Positions 31,384 to 42,108 are shown, counted from the first letter of the stretch. The stretch is 64,000 nt of DNA from Vulcanisaeta distributa JCM 11217 (GCF_001316005.1 NZ_BBBJ01000010.1:1-64000); one strand, 5' to 3'. Numbers and translations are program-made. The notes: generated by a model from the sequence alone, not told the origin.

Positions 31384-32532
31384 ATGGAATTAAGCAATAA
31401 ACTCGCCCTAATAGGCGCCGTAAGGTCACTGGGTGGTTCACTGCTTTGGTCATTTACGGGATTCGCACTATTCCAGTACTATAAATTGCCCCCTAACCCT
31501 GGTCTCCCTATTCTACGTGGCCCAGGCGGTGGTCAGCTCGATAGCCTTCATGATAGGTGGCTACTTAGCGGACTTCCTCGGTAGGGTCCGGACAATGGTC
31601 ATTTCAGCGGTGGCGTCGTCAATAGCCCTACTCATCGCCTACGCAGTTAATAAGCCACTCATTGTCGTTCTAATGGTGCTCACCCAATCATTCTTCAACA
31701 ACGCCTATGGTGTGGCTAACACGTCGATAGTCGGGGGGGGACTACGCTAGGGAATTCACATCGCTTGTTAAGTACTTCAGCAAGCTTAGGGTGGGAATTA
31801 ACGCTGGGTGGGCAGTGGGACCAGCCATTGGTGGTCTACTCTATGAAGTCTACGGCTTCAGAATACTCATGCTCCTTGGCTCGGTAATACCGCTGGCGGC
31901 ATTACCACTATTAATGACTCTGCCAGAGCCCAACTACACGGTTGAGGCTGGGTTAACATTCCACGTGAATAGGGCATTCGCGCTGTTCCTAATACCGTCC
32001 TTCCTAACATTCCTGGTAATGGGCCAATTAGGCTTCCCGCTACTAACATACTACAACATGCATGACGGCTTAACCACCTTCCAGGTTGGTCTGCTGTACA
32101 TGGAGAATGGATTACTTGTGGTCTTCCTCCAGGACCTCATTGGCAGGTACTTAAGGAGGCCAAGCCTGATATCGCTTGGCATGGTTATTTACGGCGTGAG
32201 TTACCTGGCGGTGGCCTTCATACCAGGCTTTACCTGGCTGTGGTGGACATGTTCTTCATAACGCTTGCCGAGATGGTTGTTTCACCGCTATCGCAGAGCA
32301 TAGCCAATGCCCTGGCAGACCCAAGGTCCAGGGGGGGTAGGTACATGGGCCTATACTCACTCATTACCGGCCTGGGCCGGACCCTGGCATCATCAATCTC
32401 CGGCGTGCTCCTAACCTACGCAATCAAGCAACCACTCGCACTGTGGGGGGCTTTGTATTCGCGGTTGCCCTATCATCATCGGGCCTCTACTCAATCATCA
32501 TTAAGGATGCCCTGGTGATTTCCCGGACGTAA
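31384..32532 (+). CDS. Major facilitator superfamily transporter, frameshifted
   Basis: About 380 residues, twelve helices. The helix 2-3 loop GGYLADFLGRVRTMVIS and the helix 4-5 area VGINAGWAVGPAIGGLLYEV (motif C-like) show MFS membership. The second half has GRYLRRPSLISLG and GRYMGLYSLITGLGRTLASS. The substrate is unknown; it is not closely like the MFS protein at 8707. Breaks lie near 31490, 31735 (a G8 for G4 at SIVGDYAREF), 32238 and 32445 (G6 or G7 at ALWGFVFAVAL). The stop TAA at 32530 is reached only after the last repair. It is transcribed toward an EamA gene 32 bases on. Confidence 0.82.
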
Positions 32533-32564
32533 CACTCATTAAGAACGCCCACATCCACTGCAAC

Positions 32565-33415
32565 GTGGGCAGTAGGGGTGGACTGTGGCCTGGACTTTAC
32601 ATAGTGGCTGCGGCGGCGCTTTGGTCAACAATAGGCGTGGCCAGCGTATATAGCGGGAACCCAATTATGCTTGGTCTCTTTAGGTCCTTATTCGCGTCCC
32701 TGGTCTCATTGTTTATACGGAGAGTCCTTAATAGGGCCTCTGTATTGACGGGCATAGCTCTCGGCATATTATTCTCAGCATACCCATTGGCGGCCGTAAC
32801 GGCCGGCGTGGGTCTCGCGGCCTTCCTACTCTATACGGCACCCCCCCTATGGACGACGCTGGTGGCCCTTGGCATGGGTGAGAAGCCCAGTAGGCGTGGT
32901 GTTGTCGGTGTTTCGTTGGTGATAATTGCAATTACATTAATTGGTGCTCAGGCGATTAAGGGTTCGATAAGTCTCATTGGTGTGCTTCTGGGCCTGCTCT
33001 CGGGCATCTCCTATGGCTCATACATAGCCCTAGCCAGGAGGTTTGCAGGTGGGTAATGAGGTTGATGTTTCCTGGGGGCGCGATACCATATACCTTAATA
33101 ATCACGGCACCGACAGCCATAACCTACTCAATAATTACAGATTCATGGAGGCCAATAGTCAATCCAGCCCTGTGGGGTGTTTATCTGGGCATTGTGACCA
33201 CAGTGATACCCTATAGACTCTTCGCAATGGGTGTGTCTAGGGTAAGGGCCTCCACGGCCTCGGTCATAGCCACGGTGGAGCCCGTGCTGGCGGCTCTTTG
33301 GGGATTTCTGCTCTTTGGTCAGGTGCCCACGGCATTGACATTGATAGCCTACGCCCTAATAATAGCTGCGTCAATAATAGTGTCCTTTGAGGGGGGGCTT
33401 AATGGGGTTTTATGA
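32565..33415 (+). CDS. EamA/DMT-family transporter, frameshifted
   Basis: About 280 residues with ten helices in two EamA repeats. Repeat 1 has YIVAAAALWSTIGVASVYSG and GLFRSLFASLVSLFI; repeat 2 ends with TASVIATVEPVLAALWGFLL, the usual EamA closing motif, and LTLIAYALIIAASIIV. The break is near 33055, between ALARRFAGG and the second half. The start is a GTG at 32565 preceded by the MFS gene, so a two-transporter transcription unit is possible. Substrates of such proteins are typically amino acids or metabolites; nothing here decides. Confidence 0.85.
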
Positions 33416-34860
33416 GGATGGGCAGAGCAGTCTTAGTAATTGGGTGTTTGCGTGTAGGTGCATTATTGATGGTAATACGAATATTGCGAGCATTAGGTTC
33501 ATGAATACCACGGCCGTTATGAATACGTAGAGCCAATCCCTCTCCATTGCGAAGGACGCAACGCCAAGGGCTACCCTGAGCACTGGGGGGGTTGCTATCA
33601 GCACCATGAGGCCAAGTATTATGAATGAGAGTGGGTCGAGGTTGGGTAGTCTAGATAGGGCGTATGCGGCGGTATTACCGTGGTGTTTATTGGGGGGGAT
33701 GTTGGGCTCATGACTAGGGATTCGCTGCATCCAAGGGCCTCGCCCTTAACGTGGAATAGGGCAATACCGATTAGTATTAGGGCTATGCTTATTATCACGC
33801 CGTACCTAAGGGTTAAACCGATTACGTAGTCCATATCCCACTTAGGCATTCCCACCACCCCCCCTACCGCAGTCCTCTTCTCATTCCTAGCCATTAACAC
33901 GCCATAGCGGTAGTAGAGTATCGTCATAACTATCGCCGTGAATATTATACTCAATATGTACTGGGTTGCCACGGCTATCGTTATTATGTGGTCCAGGTAT
34001 AGACCCTTCAGCAGCATCTCCATGCCGAGGAAGGCGAGTATTGCCAGGAAGACCCACCTAACCTGCTTATTCGTAATCCTCACCAGTATCTTCGTACCAC
34101 TCATGGCCCCTATCAAGACGCCTATTGCCGTCACTGCGGCCAACATTGGCTGTATATAACCGAAGTACCAGTATAGGGCACTACCTGTGGCGGCGGTCAC
34201 CCCCCCTATCATGAAGTTGCTTGTTGTTGTGCTCACCTTCATTGGTAGGTTCATGGCCCAATCCATACCGAGAACCTTGAGTGCGCCGCTACCAATACCC
34301 AACAAACCACTAATAAAGCCGGCGAAGAACATTATTAATTCGCCAAGCCACCAACGAACACCCCCCCAGTACTTAACCTCCATCTTAAGGGCATCATCGT
34401 AGTAACTACCATATAGCTTAAACACCCTCGTGGTCCAATCAGGCTTTCTTGGGTCTGGAATCTCGTACTTACCCCCCCTCTGGGCCGTTGGTATTATTGA
34501 GGTTAATATGACTATGCCGAACACCACGTACACGATCCAGGCAAGCCCGTGGCTATATATGTAGGCTGCCGTTAATGAACCAACTATCGAGCCCGTTGTC
34601 GTGGCTATCTCGAGGCCCATGCCAATCCTCACGTTTGTTATCCTATCCCTAATGTAGGCGCTGGCTGCGCCGCTCGAAGTGGCTATTGTGGATATTAACG
34701 ATGCGCCGGCGGCGTAGGCGATTGGTATGCCAAGGAATAATGTAAGCAATGGCACAAGGACAGTACCACCTCCCAACCCAGTTAGTGAACCGAGCAATCC
34801 AGCTATTATGCTAAATACAAGCAATTCAATATAACTCTCTATTATTTTAAGCAGGACCAT
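33410..34860 (-). CDS. TauE/SafE sulfite/sulfoacetate-exporter-type permease fused to DUF1634
   Basis: About 480 residues. Residues 1-330 form a TauE/SafE (TSUP) permease: GLLGSLTGLGGGTVLVPLLT, the second-half GFISGLLGIGSGALKVLGMD and VTAIGVLIGAMSGTKILVRI. From about residue 355 (MPKWDMDYVIGLTLRYGVII) a second membrane unit follows with four helices, the pattern of DUF1634, which relatives encode as a separate gene next to TauE. Here the reading frame is continuous across the junction, even if the G7 there is four. One break near 33700 splits the DUF1634 part. Substrate candidates are sulfite, thiosulfate or organosulfonates, in keeping with sulfur metabolism. The stop overlaps the convergent EamA gene. 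Confidence 0.82.
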
Positions 34861-34887
34861 GGCTACCTATGCTGATTAGAATGACCT

Positions 34888-34919
34888 TAAAAAACTAACT
34901 TGCCCCCCCGAGGGGGGGC
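34888..34919 (-). terminator. GC hairpin followed by U-run between amidohydrolase and TauE genes
   Basis: On the minus strand gccccccc-tc-ggggggc forms a perfect stem (34902-34919) followed by aagttagtttttt, which looks like an intrinsic terminator for the upstream amidohydrolase transcript. Arm lengths are uncertain because both are G/C runs of seven; a four-base core would still pair. Confidence 0.4.
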
Positions 34920-35035
34920 TTGTTGTGCATTCTACGTGCGTTATTAAGGAATTTTCAAATTTAAGACATTAAATAGGTTCATGCCTTATAAACCTCCATA
35001 TTCCTATTATTTTACTTAAGTAAAATGAAATGCCA

Positions 35036-36377
35036 TTAAACCATATTACTCAATTTCCCATGAATCTCGGGAATCACGTCATACAGCTTCTCAATCAATT
35101 CCCCCCCCTCATCAATACTGACTAATCCGCCATCCCTCACCACAAATCTCCCGCCAACAATCACGTCATTAACACTGTGGCCATTCAGTAATGACACTAT
35201 GGATTCCACTGGGTCGTATATGGGCAATGCCCTGACATCATCTAGCCTAAGCGTTATTAGGTCGGCCCTGAAGCCTCATTAATCACGCCCACATTATCCC
35301 CCCCAACCAATAGTCCACCCCCCCAGCCTGTGAGTGCCCTGAGCATCGTTACCGAGTTAAAGGAGGACTTATCATAGGTCATGCCAACTGTAAGTGCCTT
35401 ACCCACGGCCCTAGCAACCTTAACCTCATGGAGAATGTCAAGGCTTGTGAACGCACCACCATCACTGCCAAAGCCAAATAACACGTCGCTAAACATTGGT
35501 AACCAATGCTGACCCATCACCAGGGAGTCGACTGTTGGGCACCAGGCAATTCCCAAACCCCTATCCCTGACAATTGCTCTCTCCCTATTTGACAGGTAAA
35601 CCGCATGCGCAATAACCGTGGGCCTAATCAACGTCAAGCCCAACCTATCAAAGACCTCAAGTGGCCTGGCGCCGTACCTAGTGAGCGCATAGTCTACCTC
35701 ACCCTGATACTCGCCAAGGTGGTAAGTCACGCCCAAGCCTCTGCTTAGGCAAAGATCCTTTAAACCGAGGAGTAAGTCCTCGGTAACCATCATTATCTGC
35801 CTAATTGAGCACCAAACCCTGACCCTCTCGTTAACCTCAGGTAGTAGCTCCTCAATCCTACGTATTACTTCCTTAGCATTGATTACATCGTTATCACGTA
35901 AGTTGAAGGTTGAGGGCGTGACCACGCCCCTAATACCAACCTCATTAATAGCCCTAATCAACTCCCTAGGTTTTGGTGCGCCTGCCTCTATGAAGTATGT
36001 AATGCCATTCTTAGCCATGGCGGCAACGCTCACTAGGATGATAGGCGTGCTAAGTCATCGGTTAGTAAATCCTCAAAGGGTATTAGGAGCTTAACCCATA
36101 TCGGAGGTAACGCAAGCCTCTCATCACTAATGAACGACCTAAGCAAGACTTGTTGGGTGTGGGTGTGGGCGTCGATGAGGCCCGGCATCAGTATGTGCCT
36201 ACCCCCCCTATCAATGACCTCCTCACCCCCCCTATATTGACTGAGTACCTCGCTCGCCTTACCCACGGCCTTGATTAAGCCGTTATCTACGGCTACGGCC
36301 CCCCCATCCTCAATAACCATCGGATTTGACATTGTTACTACGTACCTAGCCCTAATGACTAGGTCAACCCGCTCCAT
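35036..36377 (-). CDS. Amidohydrolase (TRZ/ATZ or cytosine/SAH-deaminase-like), frameshifted
   Basis: A metal-dependent hydrolase of about 445 residues. The metal motif is LMPGLIDAHTHTQQVLLRSF near residue 65. The next His is in LGVTYHLGEYQGEVDYALTR, then VIAHAVYLSNRE. The catalytic Asp lies in FGFGSDGGAFTSLDILHEVK (normally SDG/TDG). The N-terminal (VIRARYVVTM) and C-terminal (VNDVIVGGRFVVRDG) beta-barrel pieces are typical of dehydrohalogenating or deaminating members. Breaks lie near 36050 and 35265. The start is the ATG at 36377, 11 bases after the APC permease stop, so the two are an operon. The permease may import the substrate, perhaps a purine, pyrimidine or modified amino acid derivative. 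Confidence 0.82.
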
Positions 36378-36387
36378 CAATAATCAC

Positions 36388-37922
36388 TCAGGCGGTATCT
36401 CGACGTACGCCACGGAAATGTCCATGCCATACCTCCTCAGGTATATGGACCTAGCCACTAGGTAGGCAATGACCCCCCCAGTACGAAGGCGCCGATTATT
36501 ACACCGTAGGCGAGCCAGTTACCACCCCCCCAAATCTGCGGGTAGGCTAGGAACTCATAGTCCAGGTAAATGAACACCAGGAATTGAAGAATGCCGGCAA
36601 CGATGAGTGCCGCCTTAGCCCTGCCACTCAGTTCATAGTTCTTCCTGAGCGCTATTATCACTGCAGCAATACCTACAAATGCCAGGTACGTTAATGGCCC
36701 GACCTCAGTACCGTAAAGCGCCGTGAACGTCCCGTAAAACAACCCAGTAACCGCAATGAGGGCTGAGGTAACGATTAAGTCAAATAAATGGGCGTATATT
36801 GGTGTTCCGAATCTTGGGCTTACGTAGGCGAAGGCGCTCGGCCAAACTCTATCAAAGGCGAGGGCGAACCAGTATCTAACGATGACTATGGCTCCGTAGG
36901 CGAGTATTGCAAGGTACCAGGTAACCGATGAGATTCCAATGAACCACTTAAGTACGTAGTTATTGGATAAAACCATAGCAATCGTCCAGAAGTTAATAAC
37001 ACCATTAACGTTGGGGTTGGATAGGGCCTCAGTAACGAAGTTAAAGCCCAGGGAGTAATACATGGCCTCAAACCCTATGGTTGCCATTACCATGGTGATG
37101 AGGGCTGCGACAGGTACGTTGTACTTAATCGCGCTTTTACCCCCCCTTATTTCAGAGGCTATTGCAGGCCCTGCCATTAGCCATGGGTATACGTAGAGGG
37201 CGAAGAAGGGTATTACCATGAGTACGCCACTTAATGTGGCCTCAGGCCCCCCTATAGCTACTGGCCAGTGATGAGTATGTGTAGCCGCTTGGTAGTAGAT
37301 TATTAATTGCTGCTATTGCCGTTTGCCTTGGTGTTAGGAGCATTATGGCTATCGCGATTACTAACCCAATCATCGATATCGTGGTTAGTATGGTCATTAA
37401 CCTAAAGCCGTACTTAGTGCCTAATATGTTAGCCAGGACTATGACGGCGAAGAAGGCTATGGCTACGGCCACCACGTCCCAGGTACTAAAGGACGTATTT
37501 AAACCCAGTATGGTAGTACCGACTCGAGCTGGAAAACTCCGGCTATCGCAATGAGCGCGTAGTACGCCAATGCCTGTATAACGAATGCCATGACCAGGCC
37601 ATTAACGAGCCAAGCAACCCTAGGCCCAAAAGCCCTTGTTAACCATACATAATCGCCGCCGGTGCGTGGTATTAACGTGGTAAGTAACGAATAGACAATT
37701 ACCTGGGGTATTGAGAGCAGGAACGCAATTAATGATGCATATACGAAGTTAACGCCAACCACCGTTGGTAGAGCAGCCAGCGTGAAGCCTGCTGTGCCGA
37801 GGGCAGCGCCTATTGACATGTTGGCGATATTTATCGACACGGCATCCCAAAAACCAGCCTCCTTAACCAAACCCGTGGATTCCCTAAGGAATACGCCCTG
37901 TTTAGCCCCCCCATTGTTCCAT
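36388..37922 (-). CDS. APC-superfamily amino acid/nucleobase permease, frameshifted
   Basis: About 510 residues with twelve to fourteen helices. The first helix region (VSINIANMSIGAALGTAGFT) and the following IPRTGGDYVWLTRAFG are the APC consensus; GISSVTWYLAILAYGAIVIV and YVSPRFGTPIYAH mark the second half. Breaks lie near 37900 (a run of C7 where six would keep MEQWGAKQGVF in frame), 37505, 37240 and 36465. The start ATG is at 37922; the tail AYVEIPPE stops at 36388. It is transcribed ahead of an amidohydrolase, divergent from guaA with a 180-base A/T-rich gap holding a perfect palindrome. Confidence 0.85.
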
Positions 37923-37980
37923 CGAGAATTGGAATATTTAAAAATCTTTCGCGTGAGAATCTACGATTTTTCATTTAAAT

Positions 37981-38005
37981 AATTAATTAAATTGTTTAAT
38001 TAATT
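37981..38005. promoter_or_regulatory. Perfect AT palindrome in divergent permease-guaA gap
   Basis: Arms of 11 bases (aattaattaaa and tttaattaatt) surround ttg. It lies about 60 bases upstream of the APC permease start and about 70 upstream of the guaA TATA box. It could be a regulator operator serving both promoters; AT richness makes a chance palindrome possible. Confidence 0.35.
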
Positions 38006-38068
38006 CATTAAACAATAAATCGATAGCAATACTGTGCCAATTGCGTGGACCTGGCTTATTGTTGATGA

Positions 38069-38081
38069 AAAATATTTAAAT
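38069..38081 (+). promoter_or_regulatory. TATA box of the GuaA amidotransferase gene
   Basis: The sequence aaaatatttaaat is centred about 27 bases before the GTG at 38102, consistent with a leaderless message and supporting the GTG start. Confidence 0.55.
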
Positions 38082-38101
38082 AGTTATGAAGTAGTTATTC
38101 C

Positions 38102-38680
38102 GTGGTTGTTGGGATTCTTGATTTCGGTGGTCAATATAATCACTTAATACTTAGGCGTGTGACTGAGTTAGGCTTTAGGGGGGGTGAGTTTTTAAGTCCA
38201 GGCGAACCGCTTAATAGGATCAGGCAGTTATTTGATTGCTTAATTATTAGTGGTGGTCCGTGGAACATACCCGAGGACCTGCCCAAGACAGGCAATGCCA
38301 TTAATTACATTCTTGAGTTCCCAGGACCTGTGCTTGGTATTTGCCTTGGGCATCAATTAATGGCATACGCATACGGTGGTGAGTTGGTTAGGGATAGGCC
38401 CGAGTTCGGTGGTGTTAGGGTCTATGTCGATAAGGAGGACACAATACTTAGGGGGGGAGTTCCCAGGGAGTTCATTGCCTGGGAGAGCCATAACATAAGC
38501 GTTGCCAGGCAGCCCAGGGGGGGCTTTGAGGTAATTGCGCATAGTGATGCCGTGCCCGTTGAGGCAATGGTTAATGAGGGAATTAATAGGTTTGGTGTTC
38601 AGTTCCATCCCGAGGTTAGGCATACGGAGTATGGGCTCGTGATCATGAGAAACTTCCTTGAGCTATGCCATCGCGCATGA
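38102..38680 (+). CDS. guaAA: GMP synthase, glutamine amidotransferase subunit
   Basis: Supplies ammonia from glutamine to the ATP-pyrophosphatase subunit for XMP to GMP. It is 192 residues, intact. It is a class I amidotransferase: ILDFGGQYNHLILRRVTELG at the start, oxyanion segment IISGGPWNIPED, nucleophile PVLGICLGHQLMAYAYGGEL with Cys near residue 82, and VQFHPEVRHTEYG with the catalytic His and Glu. Three G7 runs add Gly residues (FRGGEF, LRGGVPREF, PRGGFEV) where relatives have one Gly each. The leaderless GTG start is supported by a TATA box. The partner subunit follows 97 bases downstream, as in many archaea where GuaA is split. Confidence 0.95.
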   Translation: MVVGILDFGGQYNHLILRRVTELGFRGGEFLSPGEPLNRIRQLFDCLIISGGPWNIPEDLPKTGNAINYILEFPGPVLGICLGHQLMAYAYGGELVRDRPEFGGVRVYVDKEDTILRGGVPREFIAWESHNISVARQPRGGFEVIAHSDAVPVEAMVNEGINRFGVQFHPEVRHTEYGLVIMRNFLELCHRA

Positions 38681-38777
38681 TATGGTATTATTTATATACT
38701 TGATTAAATAATTAACTGGGTAATACGGGGATTTATGAGGCTAAGGTATTTAAACAATCCATTGAACATAAACTAAC

Positions 38778-39918
38778 ATGGAGTTGACATGGATTGATAA
38801 GGCGGTTGAGGACATTAGGTCATTGCCCATTGGGTGCGCGGTCGCGGCAATATCGGGTGGTGTTGATAGTACTACGGCAGCGGTCCTGATCAGGAGGCAA
38901 TCGGTGATAGACTTAGGGCCGTATTCATAGATACGGGCTTCATGAGGCTTAACGAGCCGGCGCACGTTAGGGAGTTGCTTAGGGATGTCCTTCCAATAGA
39001 GATTATTGATGCGCATGATAGGTTTTACCGTGAAATGCTTGGGCTCGGTGATGCCGAGGAGAAGAGGATTAAGTTTAGGGAGGTTTTCTATGGAGTTCTC
39101 TCCGAGATTGCCAGGAGGTATGGCTGTGATTGGCTTGTCCAGGGTACAATAGCCCCCTGACTGGATTGAGACGAGGGGGGGTGGAATTAAGACGCAGCAT
39201 AATGTGCTTGAGCAAATAGGCATAGACACCGCGTCTAAGTATGGCTTTAAACTCCTCGAGCCACTTAAGGAGCTTTATAAGGACCAGGTCAGGGAATTAG
39301 CCAGGGCGCTTGGTGTGCCGGCTGAAATAATTAGTAGGCAGCCATTCCCAGGGCCTGGACTTAGCATTAGGGCTGTGGGTGAGTTAACGCTTGAGAAGCT
39401 TGACGTTGTCAGGAGGGCTACGGAAATCGTTGAGAGTAAGTTGGAGGGCATGGGTTTGAGTCAGTGGTTTGCGGCTGCGTGGGAGTATGACTTGGCATAT
39501 AGTGAGGATCTCTCAAGGATGATTAATGGATTTGGCGGTTTAAACGCCTACCTATTCAGGGTTAGGGCTACGGGTGTTAAGGGCGATTCCAGGTCCTATG
39601 GAAATATAGCGCTGGTTAGGGGGGGCGACCCAGGTGATTGGGGCTTGATCTACGACCTATATAGGTACCTGGGTACGTCTCGCGAGGTCACCCACGTGGT
39701 CTATGAATTAATGGGGGGGAGGGGGGGTTCCGGTAAGTACTTCGTCTCAATAAGGGCTGTGCTCACCGAGGACTTCATGACGGCTGACGTGCCCCCCCGG
39801 ATACCGCGAGACACGCTTATGGAGGTTGCACAGGAAATACTGAATAATGATGATAGGGTTGCCGCGGTTGGTTATGACGTGACGCCGAAGCCCCCCGGCC
39901 ACGATTGAGTATGAGTGA
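38778..39918 (+). CDS. guaAB: GMP synthase, ATP-pyrophosphatase subunit, frameshifted
   Basis: Adenylates XMP and aminates it to GMP with ammonia from the amidotransferase subunit. The PP-loop is AAISGGVDSTTAAVLIRR. The following GDRLRAVFIDTGFMRLNEP, GCDWLVQGTIAPDWIE, FPGPGLSIRAVGELTLEKLD and the C-terminal EDFMTADVP region are all normal. Breaks are at 38900 (one G lost), 39152 (one C gained) and 39892 (one C gained, which moves the end from an early stop to TGA at 39916). The start is ATG 38778 (MELTWIDKAVEDI). Repaired length is about 377 residues. Its stop meets the end of the convergent phosphoribosyltransferase gene. Confidence 0.95.
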
Positions 39919-39919
39919 T

Positions 39920-40481
39920 TTAACGGAGGAGTCTCGTTAATTTAGTAACGAAGTCATCACCAAAATATTCGCTAAGTCTCAAATTCCTAATTACGGATTC
40001 AGGGTCTGAGCCCTGGGCCTGGTTCCTAACCACCTCACCAACCTCCCATGGGAATAAAACCCACTTATCCGTGACGCCGACGTAGTAATCAGGCTTAACC
40101 CTTGACCAGGCTTAACGTAGAGGGTTGCCACCCTAACCTCCCTGGCACCATAAAACCTAGTTAGATCCCGGGCGTGGCTAGGGTCTTACCCGTATCTGCC
40201 ACATCATCCACAACTAAAACGTTCCTACCCCTTAAATCACGTATTATTGGGTAGGTGACGACGGGTTCCTCACCCTGGCCGATCCTCGTACCATAACTCA
40301 CAAGCCCAAGCACCACCAAGTCATCAATGCCGAGGAAGTCAGAGACTAACTTACCCACTATATAGCCACCCCTTAATATCGCAATTATTGAGTCAGGCCT
40401 ATAACCCGATTCCTTAACCATCAACGACAAGTCCAGCGTCAAGTCAACAAGCCTCTGCCAATTAAGGACTAAAAACTCCAT
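39920..40481 (-). CDS. Purine-type phosphoribosyltransferase, frameshifted
   Basis: Transfers phosphoribose from PRPP to a base. The PRPP loop VLVVDDVADTGKTLATA (residues 95-111) and upstream IIAILRGGYIVGKLVSDFLG are typical of xanthine/guanine (GptA-like) enzymes of crenarchaea. The C-terminal part (VATLYVKPWSRVKPDYYVGV, WVLFPWEVGE) is reached after repair near 40170 and 40110; WxxFPWE near the end is the hood motif that stacks on the base. About 185 residues. Start ATG 40481 (MEFLVLNWQRLVDL) or TTG 40493. It sits tail to tail with GMP synthase, so it is functionally close to purine metabolism. Confidence 0.88.
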
Positions 40482-40585
40482 TAACCAACTCAATTAAACA
40501 ATAATGTTAAAAGGCTTTCCTCAGTTAGTTGCTGATCTTTACCACAAGCAATTAAATAATAATTGAGATCAAGAATTTTGCCCCC

Positions 40586-40657
40586 TGCATGACCCACACC
40601 ATTGGGTCCCGCGGCCCGGTTTTGCCGGGTCGTGGGTGGCCCAATGGTGTGAATGCA
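40586..40657. ncRNA. Long near-perfect hairpin, possible structured RNA or MITE-like element
   Basis: The arms cacaccattggg + cccgcggcccgg (40595-40619) pair with ccgggtcgtggg + cccaatggtgtg (40625-40651). There are only two G-U pairs and a small interior bulge, with a tttg loop. An outer tgcat/atgca pairing (40586-40590 with 40653-40657) extends the stem. It lies alone in a 290-base gap between divergent genes. No coding potential is seen. The strand of transcription, if any, is unknown. Confidence 0.5.
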
Positions 40658-40773
40658 AGGCAGGTATGGGCTTTTTCTCTACTGTATTTGTCTCTTAGTT
40701 ATTTATATTAATTATCCCTGGCCTATTGTCTATATTATCTATAAATTATCTTTAGATTATCCATGAGATACTT

Positions 40774-41070
40774 ATGTATGTTCGTGATCTCTTTTTATTT
40801 TACTTTTTATTTGGGATAGAAAATAATTTAAGCCTATCTGGAATAGAAAATAATGTGAAGAAGTCCCTTAGGTGCCTTGGCACGGAATTGGATAAATTCC
40901 TTGATTGCGCATTTAGGGCTGTCATTGAGGCTAAGCTTGGTCTCGTGGATAAGGACGAGGCGCTAGACGCGCTTTGGGAGTACCTCGTGAACATAGATTA
41001 TGAAGTAAAGATTCTCGAAAGGAGGATCGGCATAAGCGATAACGTGAAGAAGGAAGCCAATAGTGGCTAG
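40774..41070 (+). CDS. Small hypothetical protein
   Basis: 98 residues. After a hydrophobic start (LFLFYFLF) with a short internal duplication (two GIENN segments encoded by similar 16-base repeats) comes a well-formed helical region (CLGTELDKFLDCAFRAVIEA, then KDEALDALWEYL and YEVKILERRIG). This later part looks like a real small helical domain. The start is doubtful: translation might begin further in. A TATA-like stretch (tctataaatta near 40738) precedes it. No family is recognised. Confidence 0.5.
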   Translation: MYVRDLFLFYFLFGIENNLSLSGIENNVKKSLRCLGTELDKFLDCAFRAVIEAKLGLVDKDEALDALWEYLVNIDYEVKILERRIGISDNVKKEANSG

Positions 41071-41130
41071 GCGTATTCAAATCAATGCTCTCAATCATCG
41101 AATACCTCGCCTAAGGAGTACGTTAATGAG

Positions 41131-41192
41131 CGGGTATTCATAAACCGTAAAGCCTACTCAACCTCATTCGACTCACTTTTTATGAACACCCG
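41131..41192. promoter_or_regulatory. Inverted repeat upstream of surface-protein operon
   Basis: Arms cgggtattcataaa (41131-41144) and tttatgaacacccg (41179-41192) match at 13 of 14 positions as an inverted repeat with a 34-base spacer. The second arm ends about 12 bases before the TATA-like gcatatttatt that precedes the ATG at 41225. Candidate operator for the two surface-protein genes. Confidence 0.45.
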
Positions 41193-41224
41193 AAGTAAAA
41201 AAGTCTGCATATTTATTACTCTTG

Positions 41225-42108
41225 ATGGGTATGGGTTCTAGATCAGGGCTTTTGCTTATTATTGCCGTGTTCGTAGTCGCCATTGCCGTCATCTCATTCG
41301 TGGTTAGGTACTTCCTCATACCCAGGCACTTCCTCCCATCGTATGTAATGCCTAAGGCCATTGATTACGGCTTCCTCTATTGCAACAATCACTTCATAGT
41401 TATTCCTGGAAATTCAATGGTTATCCTCCGTTATCACGTTCATGGTAATGTAACCATTAATGGCGTAGTCATCTACATGGCTTTCCCAGCCGACTTAATT
41501 AATGCATCCTTAAATGCCTTCTCGAGACTGCCAAATCCGAGTGATGCCATGATGCTTGGTGTCTATGTTAATGGCAAGTTAATTGCCGTGAATAATGACT
41601 CGTCGCCAATCCTTGGTTTAAAGACTTCTGTGAGTATACCATACCATTACGGTAATGAGACCGTGACCTTCTGGCAACTACTGAGCCTTAGGAATGAAAC
41701 ATACGCCCTAGTTGAGTACACAAGCTATGGAATCGCCTCCCAACAATCAACCTAACGCCAAGTGATAACTTAACGGTCATCATCTACTCAGCAGTACCCT
41801 ACGCACTACCCTCGTGTGCTATGACCAACGAGAGTTCTGAGGTTGGGTTAATGGTTAATAATGACTGGATTGGGTTGATCGGCGTTTACGGCGTGTCCAA
41901 CGCCACACCAACGGCTAAGCAGCTCTACGTGGAGGGTAGGTACATAACAGAGGTGCCCATAATCTACGTAATAAACGTTACAGGCCCAATAAGCCAATTA
42001 CCGCAGGAACTAACACCAGGACTACTCACCAATGCAAGGCCACTCGCCATTGGGTACGCGCCATCATTCGCAATCGGACAAACACTACCACCAACAGGCA
42101 ATGGGTGA
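41225..42108 (+). CDS. Membrane-anchored surface protein, paralogue of 2399-3232, frameshifted
   Basis: About 290 residues. A signal/anchor helix (LLLIIAVFVVAIAVISFVV) is followed by an extracellular part with the same blocks as the 2399 protein: IVIPGNSMVILRYHVHGNV, MLGVYVNGKLIAVNNDS, VIIYSAVPYALPSCAMTN, NATPTAKQLYVEGRYI and PIIYVINVTGPI. One break near 41745 (NLTPSD region). Many N-x-S/T sites. The start is the ATG at 41225 after a TATA-like element. The stop overlaps the next ATG in TGATG, coupling it to the 42108 surface protein, so the two products may act together. No known family is recognised; unlike its paralogue it keeps a longer Pro-rich end (LPQELTPGLLTNARPL). Confidence 0.72.
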
